In this document: one piece after another, positions 6,040 to 10,369 of the stretch
How the letters are laid out: the number at the start of each line of letters is the position of its first letter
How positions within the stretch are numbered: position 1 is the stretch's first letter
Assembly: GCA_016183145.1 (NCBI GenBank)
Contig: JACPFE010000252.1
Location: 1 to 10,369 of the forward strand
Direction: 5' to 3'
DNA length: 10,369 nt
From: Deltaproteobacteria bacterium
GTDB lineage: Bacteria > Desulfobacterota > Binatia > UBA9968
Made by a program: the position numbers and the translations under genes
Notes under the pieces: model-generated
The model's input: the letters and a program-made list of their open reading frames with translations, nothing else
Database searches by the model: none
Told to the model about the DNA's origin: nothing

Positions 6040-7569
6040 TTACCGCCGCACCTTCATGTCGATGGCGTAAATCCGCGCGTCGGGCAGCGGCTGGTACTCC
6101 ACGCGGTTATTCAAACCCCAAAGCAATTTATGCCGCCACATGAAGCAGGCCGGCGCGTCGTCGGTGAGGATGCTCATCGCTTGCGACAGATATTGGCGGC
6201 GCTTTTTGGGATCGAACTCCTGCTGCTCTTTATCTAAAAGCTCGTCGAGCTTGGGGTTGGAGTAGCCGATGCGCGGCGTCTCGCCGGTGTGGAAGTATTG
6301 GTGCAGCGCCGCGCTCGGATCCTGAACCGAACCGCGTCCCATATAATAGAAGGGGATGGTGCCCTTCTGGACGCTCGCCCAAAGCGTCGCCCACTCGGGG
6401 GTGAGAAGCCTGGCGCGAAAGCCGGCGGCGTTGAGCATCGGGATCATCGCTTCGGTCAGTTGCTTGTCCAGCGTGTAGCGACCGACCGGAGTTTGCAACT
6501 CGACATCGACTCCGCCGGGGAAGCCCGCCTGCGCCAGGAGCTTTTTCGCGCGCTCGGGATCGTAATTCAGCTTCGGTTTCAGATTCGCATCGTAGCCGTA
6601 CTGCCCCGGACCGAGAGGACCATCGAGACGGCTGGCGAACCCCTCCAGTAGCGTCGCGATGATCTGATCGCGATTGATCGCGTGGCAGACCGCCTGGCGG
6701 ACCTCTTTTTTATCAAACGGCGGCTTGGGCTGCATCGCCAAGAACATGATCTCGACTGAATCCACCGGGGTGATCTTCAGGTTGCGGCTCTTCTCGACGC
6801 GCTGGCGCAGGTGCGGCGGGATAAACTGCGCGATTTGGACTTCGTCGTTGAGCAGCGCCGTCACCCTTTGTTCGGTCTCGCGCATGACGCGATAGACGAC
6901 TTCGTCGGGAGCGCGTGGATTCTTTTTTGCGGCCGGATGGTCGGGCCGCTTGGCGATGACGAGCCGCTGGCCGGGGATCAATTCCTTCAAGCGGTAGGGG
7001 CCGCCGCCCATCATGTGTTCCTTGTCCGCCGCCGCCCGGCCGTATTTGTCGAAGGCCGCTTTGCTGGTAACGATCAAGCGGTCGCAGAGAAAACTCAGGA
7101 GCGGCGCGGTCGGTTTGTCGGTAATGACCCTAACGGTGAATTTGTCGACGGCCTCGGCATTGACGATGGACGGCGCCACCGACGCCTTCTGTTTCGATTG
7201 GGGGTCTTTGATGACCCGGGTCATGATCGAGTGAACGACATCTTCCGCGGTCACCGGCGAGCCGTCGTTGAACTTATAGTTCTTGCTCAGAGAAAAAATC
7301 CAGGTCGTCGGATTCTCAACTTTCCAGCGCTCCGCCAGGCGCCCTTCGAAATCACCTTTGCCATAGCTGTAGGTGCAGAACGGGCCGGTGACTTCGCTCC
7401 AAATTCCGTAAAGCAGCGACACGCTGTCGCCGTAGGGGTTGTGGGTTTCGATGGTTTCGGTGACACCGACCGAGACCCGCGTCTGAGCGTTGGTCTCGAC
7501 CCTTGTCCCGACGAACATAATGAGCGCCGCCAGTGAAACAACGAGAGTCTGTCGATGCCTCCGGTTCAT
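6040..7569 (-). CDS. ABC transporter solute-binding protein, family 5 (peptide/nickel/opine type)
   Basis: The periplasmic receptor of the importer, 509 residues, usual for SBP_bac_5. A Sec signal peptide is clear: basic start MNRRHRQ, hydrophobic stretch at 8-21, likely cleavage near residue 28 (TNA before QT); no lipobox cysteine, so a soluble periplasmic protein is expected. Family marks: FNDGSPVTAEDVVHSI (about 99-114), GGGPYRL, EVRQAVCHAINRDQI, NYDPERAKKLLAQAGF, and near the end SNPKLDELLDKEQQEFDPKK. The ATG at 7567-7569 has GGGGAGGT 5 nt upstream, a strong ribosome site. It is the first gene of the transporter block, with a good promoter at 7605-7633. Ligands of this family range from peptides and sugars to heme, opines and glutathione, so the substrate is open. 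Confidence 0.95.
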   Translation of the reverse strand: MNRRHRQTLVVSLAALIMFVGTRVETNAQTRVSVGVTETIETHNPYGDSVSLLYGIWSEVTGPFCTYSYGKGDFEGRLAERWKVENPTTWIFSLSKNYKFNDGSPVTAEDVVHSIMTRVIKDPQSKQKASVAPSIVNAEAVDKFTVRVITDKPTAPLLSFLCDRLIVTSKAAFDKYGRAAADKEHMMGGGPYRLKELIPGQRLVIAKRPDHPAAKKNPRAPDEVVYRVMRETEQRVTALLNDEVQIAQFIPPHLRQRVEKSRNLKITPVDSVEIMFLAMQPKPPFDKKEVRQAVCHAINRDQIIATLLEGFASRLDGPLGPGQYGYDANLKPKLNYDPERAKKLLAQAGFPGGVDVELQTPVGRYTLDKQLTEAMIPMLNAAGFRARLLTPEWATLWASVQKGTIPFYYMGRGSVQDPSAALHQYFHTGETPRIGYSNPKLDELLDKEQQEFDPKKRRQYLSQAMSILTDDAPACFMWRHKLLWGLNNRVEYQPLPDARIYAIDMKVRR

Positions 7570-7585
7570 TTTGACCTCCCCGTGA

Positions 7586-7595
7586 AACGATCGTT
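7586..7595. promoter_or_regulatory. Perfect 10-bp palindrome AACGATCGTT near the importer transcription start
   Basis: AACGATCGTT is fully self-complementary. It lies between the predicted -10 box (7605-7610) and the ribosome site of the binding-protein gene, a typical repressor position. No regulator gene is in the window and only one copy was noticed, so an operator role is a guess. Confidence 0.3.
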
Positions 7596-7604
7596 GATGT
7601 CCTG

Positions 7605-7633
7605 TTTCTATGCCCCACGTTCCAGGCTGTCAA
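7605..7633 (-). promoter_or_regulatory. Sigma-70-like promoter for the importer genes
   Basis: On the minus strand, TTGACA (7628-7633, consensus -35) is followed by exactly 17 nt and TAGAAA (7605-7610, 4 of 6 to the -10 consensus). Predicted start is near 7598, leaving a leader of about 30 nt before the binding-protein ATG. Confidence 0.6.
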
Positions 7634-7644
7634 GCTCGTTTTGG

Positions 7645-7673
7645 TTGGCAATCGTTGCGTGTTCGGTGATAAA
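7645..7673 (+). promoter_or_regulatory. Possible sigma-70-like promoter for the amidohydrolase
   Basis: TTGGCA (7645-7650, 5 of 6 to -35) is followed by 17 nt and GATAAA (7668-7673, 4 of 6 to -10). Predicted start near 7680, about 64 nt before the ATG. It is divergent from the importer promoter with -35 boxes 11 bp apart, so the two may share regulation. Confidence 0.4.
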
Positions 7674-7743
7674 GGTTCTTGGGCGGTCCGCGGAATCAGG
7701 TTCTTGATTGCGGGATCACCACAAGCAGCAGAGGAGTCGGATT

Positions 7744-8895
7744 ATGGCAAGAAACGGCTACAAGATTCTTGACAGCGATATGCATGTGTTCGAGCCTCAT
7801 GATCTGTACCTGAAATACATGAACCCGAGGTGGGGCGAGCGCGTCCCGCGCGGTGTGCCGAGAAAGAAGCATGGCCAGATCAGATTTACTTATGCCGACG
7901 GTAAACCGATCAGACCATCCGGCGTACAAGCGCTCTCGACGGCGACTCCCAAGCCCGTGGCCGGTGAGGCGTCCCCTGGGGAAGATGGGGTGGCCCACCG
8001 CTACGCGAAACCTTTCAGACGCGACTACGATGCCGTCTCCCAAATCGAAGCTATGGACGTGGAAGGATTGGATGTCGCGGTGCTGTTTCGAACATTTCCT
8101 CTGCACTGCGACGACAGCCTCGAAGCGGAGTACGCCAACGACCTCTGCCGCGCGTGGAATAATTGGATGGCGGATTTTTGCCAGGCCGATCCAAAGAGGC
8201 TACGCCCCTCGGCGCTGATCACGCTGCACGACGTGGATTTGGCGGTCGATGAGACTCGACGCGCGATCACCGAGTTGGGCGCCATCGGGCTATGCCTGGT
8301 GCCGGAGCCGGCCAATGGCCGGCATATCCACGACCGCTACTATGATCCCGTCTGGCGGGAAGCGGAAAAACTGGGCGTGCCCGTCTGCTTCCACCCAGCG
8401 GCGAATCCAAACACGGATCAGGTCGTGCACCGTTTTAAGGGGCACGCCAACGAAGTGGTTTTGATCAATGCCTTTCGGAATCCGCTCGAGCTGATGCTCG
8501 CGGTGGGGAGCTTTTGCGCCGGCGGCGTGCTCGAACGATTTCCCAGGCTGCGCGTCGCGTTCCTTGAAGGCAATTGCAGTTGGCTGCCCTGGGCGCTCTA
8601 CCGTCTGGACGAGCGCTGGGAATTGAGAAAAGATTATGCGAACGAACCGTTGAGCATGAGGCCGAGCGACCACTTCTTGCGCCAGTGCTTCATTTCTGTG
8701 GATGTCGAGGAGCATTTGGTCGCGGATGTGATCAAGAGGATCGGCGACGACAACGTGGTGATCTCGACGGATTATCCGCATGCCGATTCCCACTGGCCGG
8801 ACGCAGTGAACCATTTTATGAAGATCGAAATGCCGAGCGCGTCGCGGCGAAAGATTCTGTGGGACAACTGCGCGCGGCTATATGGCGTGAATTAG
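7744..8895 (+). CDS. Amidohydrolase-2 family metal-dependent hydrolase
   Basis: A cytosolic TIM-barrel enzyme of 383 residues in the PF04909-type group, whose members (ACMSD and the related decarboxylases among them) hydrolyse or decarboxylate small, often aromatic or lactone-like acids. Metal-site motifs appear in order: DSDMHVFEP (Asp12, His14), VCFHPAANPN (His217), FLEGNCSWLPWALYRLDE (Glu275, typical of this subgroup) and STDYPHADSHWP (Asp343). The ATG at 7744-7746 follows AGAGGAG with good spacing; an in-frame TTG at 7708 would add 12 residues but has no ribosome site. It is the first gene of a likely two-gene unit with the luciferase-like oxidoreductase 118 bp downstream. Decarboxylase and hydrolase activities cannot be separated by eye. 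Family sure, reaction unknown. Confidence 0.92.
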   Translation: MARNGYKILDSDMHVFEPHDLYLKYMNPRWGERVPRGVPRKKHGQIRFTYADGKPIRPSGVQALSTATPKPVAGEASPGEDGVAHRYAKPFRRDYDAVSQIEAMDVEGLDVAVLFRTFPLHCDDSLEAEYANDLCRAWNNWMADFCQADPKRLRPSALITLHDVDLAVDETRRAITELGAIGLCLVPEPANGRHIHDRYYDPVWREAEKLGVPVCFHPAANPNTDQVVHRFKGHANEVVLINAFRNPLELMLAVGSFCAGGVLERFPRLRVAFLEGNCSWLPWALYRLDERWELRKDYANEPLSMRPSDHFLRQCFISVDVEEHLVADVIKRIGDDNVVISTDYPHADSHWPDAVNHFMKIEMPSASRRKILWDNCARLYGVN

Positions 8896-8901
8896 GGATT
8901 A

Positions 8902-8984
8902 CACCACGAAGAACACGAAGGTCACGAAGGGTTCGGGTATTTTTGAATCTAAACCTCGTGTGCTTCGTGCCTTCGTGGTGAATC
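8902..8984. repeat. CACGAAGNN nonamer repeat forming an inverted pair
   Basis: Units CACGAAGAA, CACGAAGGT and CACGAAGGG run from 8905 to 8931; an inverted set (CTCGTGTG, CTTCGTGCC, TTCGTGGTG) runs from about 8955 to 8980. The two sets can fold into a long imperfect hairpin between the amidohydrolase stop and the ribosome site of the next gene. Same family as 2302-2337. Confidence 0.7.
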
Positions 8985-9013
8985 GAATATATTCTTGAGG
9001 GGGCATTTGCAAT

Positions 9014-9943
9014 ATGGCCAATCACTTACCCTGCGGGATCGAGCTGCCGCAAGTTTTCTTCGACGGGCCGGTAGACATGGAGCATATCCGCAAGTTTGCG
9101 ATCAAGGCGGAAACCCTCGGCTATGACAGTCTCTGGTTGCAGGAACGGGCTATTGGCGACTTCATCATGCTCGAACCGGTGACGCTGCTCAGTTACGTCG
9201 CCGCGATTACGACGAAGTTAAAGCTGGGCACCTCGGTTATTCTGCTGACGCTGCGCAATCCGATTCAACTCGCCAAGGCCTATGCCTCGCTGGATTGCAT
9301 GAGCGGTGGACGCGCGGTGCTTGGTGTCGGTCTCGGCGGCGGCCATCTCGGATCGCACGAAGATGTCTTCGGCTACACACGCGAGGGACGGGTGACGCGC
9401 TTTACCGAGTCCGTGCAGATCATGAAGCTCCTGTGGACCGAGCCCAAAGCGAGCTTTCAAGGGCGGTACTGGAACTTTAGTGATGTGTCGATGGAACCCA
9501 AGCCGATCCAGAAGCCCCACCTGCCGCTCTGGTTCGGCGGCCATCACCAGAACGCTTTGAAACGCGCCGTGAAATACGGCAACGGTTGGATGGGCGCGGG
9601 TTCGTCGTCGTCCGACGCGTTCATCCGCGAGTCGGCGCGGATTCGGAGTTTTCTCGACGAAGCGAAGCGCGAACCATCGACGTTCGGCGTCGCCAAGCGG
9701 GTGTATCTGGCCGTGGATAACGACAGGGCACGCGGCGAGAAACGGATACGCGAGTGGTTCAGCAAGCGCTACAAGAATGCGGACCTCGGGCCGCGCGTTT
9801 CGATCTGGGGCAGCAGCGCGGAGTGCACGGAGAAGATTCAAGAGATCGTCCGCGCCGGCGCGCAACATATCGTTTTCAATCCGATGTTCGATGAGATGGA
9901 GCATCTGGAGATTTGCGCCGAAGAGATCATGCCGCGTCTGTGA
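9014..9943 (+). CDS. Luciferase-like (LLM class) flavin- or F420-dependent oxidoreductase
   Basis: A 309-residue TIM-barrel oxidoreductase of the bacterial-luciferase superfamily, full length for the family. Recognisable stretches: FAIKAETLGYDSLWLQER (28-45), TTKLKLGTSVILLTLRNP (66-83) followed by ASLDCMSGGRAVLGVGLGGG, and PKPIQKPHLPLWFGG (about 162-176), which border the cofactor pocket. Such enzymes are F420-dependent reductases/dehydrogenases or FMN monooxygenases; sequence by eye does not decide which. The ATG at 9014-9016 has GAGGGGG about 10 nt upstream. It lies 118 bp after the amidohydrolase on the same strand, with a hairpin repeat between them, so co-transcription is likely but may be attenuated. 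Its last 25 codons are inside a long inverted repeat shared with the convergent paralogue at the window end. Confidence 0.93.
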   Translation: MANHLPCGIELPQVFFDGPVDMEHIRKFAIKAETLGYDSLWLQERAIGDFIMLEPVTLLSYVAAITTKLKLGTSVILLTLRNPIQLAKAYASLDCMSGGRAVLGVGLGGGHLGSHEDVFGYTREGRVTRFTESVQIMKLLWTEPKASFQGRYWNFSDVSMEPKPIQKPHLPLWFGGHHQNALKRAVKYGNGWMGAGSSSSDAFIRESARIRSFLDEAKREPSTFGVAKRVYLAVDNDRARGEKRIREWFSKRYKNADLGPRVSIWGSSAECTEKIQEIVRAGAQHIVFNPMFDEMEHLEICAEEIMPRL

Positions 9944-10295
9944 GGCGAATTTCTCACCACGAAGGACACAAAGGAGAATGCAACCGCAAAGAACCTAGCG
10001 CGGCATAGCCGCAACCAAAATTCGGAATATCTCCCGCAAAGCATGCCCTGAGCGACGTCGAAGGGACGCAAAGGCGCGAAGGGAGAGCATTGTCATTTCG
10101 ACCGAAGGGAGAAATCTTTCTTAGATCCCTCGCATTTCGCTCGGGATGACAGGCTTTGTCCGTCACTTAGCGTCCCTTCGACGTCGCTCAGGGCATGCTT
10201 TGCGGGAGATATTCCGAATTTTGGTTGCGGCTATGCCGCGCTAGGTTCTTTGCGGTTGCATTCTCCTTTGGGTCCTTCGTGGTGACGAATGCGCC
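9944..10295. other. 352-bp gap between convergent luciferase-like genes, palindromic, no gene
   Basis: The whole gap is made of the inner inverted-repeat arms plus a 100-nt spacer with a nested palindrome. Short frames across it on either strand have no ribosome site and read through repeats. The structure could work as a two-way terminator for the converging transcripts; no classic stem plus T-run was found. Confidence 0.6.
10091..10151. repeat. Nested palindrome of the TGTCATTTCGA...TCGGGATGACA type
   Basis: Arms 10091-10117 and 10123-10151 are imperfect inverted copies, beginning TGTCAT and ending ATGACA, with GAGAAATCT facing AGATCCCTC. This resembles a dispersed repeat seen widely in environmental bacterial genomes. 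It sits inside the spacer of the long inverted repeat but about 2 nt off its symmetry centre, so it is a separate element. Confidence 0.6.
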
Positions 10296-10369
10296 TCACA
10301 GATGCGGCATAATCTCCTTCGCGCAAATTTCCAGGTGCTCCATCTCATCGAACATCGGATTGAAAACGA
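10296..10369 (-). CDS. Second luciferase-like oxidoreductase, C-terminal end only (cut by window edge)
   Basis: Read on the minus strand into a TGA at 10296-10298, the visible 23 residues are FNPMFDEMEHLEICAKEIMPHL preceded by V. The plus-strand gene ends with the same residues except Glu to Lys and Arg to His. Of 7 coding differences, at least three are silent third-position changes (CAT/CAC, GAG/GAA, ATC/ATT), the pattern of a gene kept under protein-level selection and not of sequencing noise. The frame is open to the window edge. It should be a full paralogue starting several hundred bases beyond the window, converging on the first copy. Confidence is high that this is coding homology; whether the gene is complete cannot be seen. 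Confidence 0.8.
   Translation of the reverse strand, partial: VFNPMFDEMEHLEICAKEIMPHL

Larger units (their letters stand above)
9870..10369. repeat. Long inverted repeat joining two convergent luciferase-like genes
   Basis: Arms 9870-10069 and 10170-10369 are inverted copies with no gaps. Outer part (9870-9968 against 10271-10369): 11 mismatches in 99, covering the 3' ends of both genes and a little DNA after the stops. Inner part (9969-10069 against 10170-10270): 101 of 101 identical, all non-coding. The spacer is 100 nt (10070-10169). The right arm runs off the window, so the homology may extend further. Inside each inner arm are small hairpins such as GCGGC-ATA-GCCGC (10000-10012) and a CCCTGAGCGACGTCGAAGGG motif (10046-10065). 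Confidence 0.95.

Noticed and set aside
6811..7536. A 241-codon plus-strand frame opposite the solute-binding protein
   Set aside because: Antisense shadow; no ribosome site and no recognisable domain, while the other strand encodes a complete family-5 binding protein.
7708..7743. TTG at 7708 as the amidohydrolase start
   Set aside because: The ATG at 7744 has a strong AGAGGAG site at good spacing and gives the family's usual N-terminus just before the DxH motif.
8902..8984. CACGAAG units as a CRISPR array
   Set aside because: Units are only 9 nt long, directly adjacent and without unique spacers, and no cas gene is present.
9969..10270. The inner inverted repeat as a MITE or insertion sequence with terminal inverted repeats
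   Set aside because: No transposase and no target-site duplication are visible, and the symmetry continues past the supposed ends into both coding sequences.
9870..10369. The long inverted repeat as a pure assembly or chimeric-read artefact
   Set aside because: A simple fold-back artefact would give identical arms. Here the outer arms differ at 11 positions, with silent third-position changes in frame. The perfect inner arms still deserve a read-level check.

Overview
The window looks like a chromosomal piece of an uncultured, GC-rich, diderm environmental bacterium. A periplasmic solute-binding protein with a Sec signal and no lipobox fits a diderm. F420/FMN-type luciferase-like and amidohydrolase-2 enzymes, together with gaps full of short dispersed palindromes, resemble soil lineages such as Binatota, Rokubacteria, Tectomicrobia or former Deltaproteobacteria. 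That placement is a guess from gene content; nothing here fixes the taxon.

Layout, left to right. On the minus strand: the 5' part of a D-2-hydroxyacid dehydrogenase (1-570, cut by the window edge), a bicupin ring-cleavage-type dioxygenase of the gentisate 1,2-dioxygenase group (954-1973), pyruvate kinase (2415-3818), and an ABC importer block transcribed in the order solute-binding protein (6040-7569), DppB-type permease (4894-5895), DppC-type permease (4029-4925). On the plus strand: a metal-dependent amidohydrolase (7744-8895) and a luciferase-like oxidoreductase (9014-9943). The last 74 bases hold the 3' end of a second luciferase-like gene, convergent with and closely related to the first. 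A 174-bp divergent region (7570-7743) separates the importer from the amidohydrolase and carries a good sigma-70-like promoter for the importer and a weaker one for the amidohydrolase.

A plausible reading is uptake of a small organic solute by the importer and its breakdown by the hydrolase, the oxidoreductase(s) and perhaps the dioxygenase and dehydrogenase. The substrate cannot be read from the sequence. No ATP-binding subunit for the importer is present, and pyruvate kinase is a housekeeping gene sitting in the same strand run.

The most unusual part is the right end. The 3' ends of the two convergent luciferase-like paralogues and their downstream DNA form an inverted repeat with 200-bp arms (9870-10069 and 10170-10369) around a 100-nt spacer. 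The inner 101 bp of each arm, entirely non-coding, are identical, while the outer, mostly coding 99 bp differ at 11 positions. The spacer carries another palindromic element. Elsewhere nearly every gap holds short tandem repeats (7-, 8- or 9-nt units) or hairpin-forming dispersed repeats.
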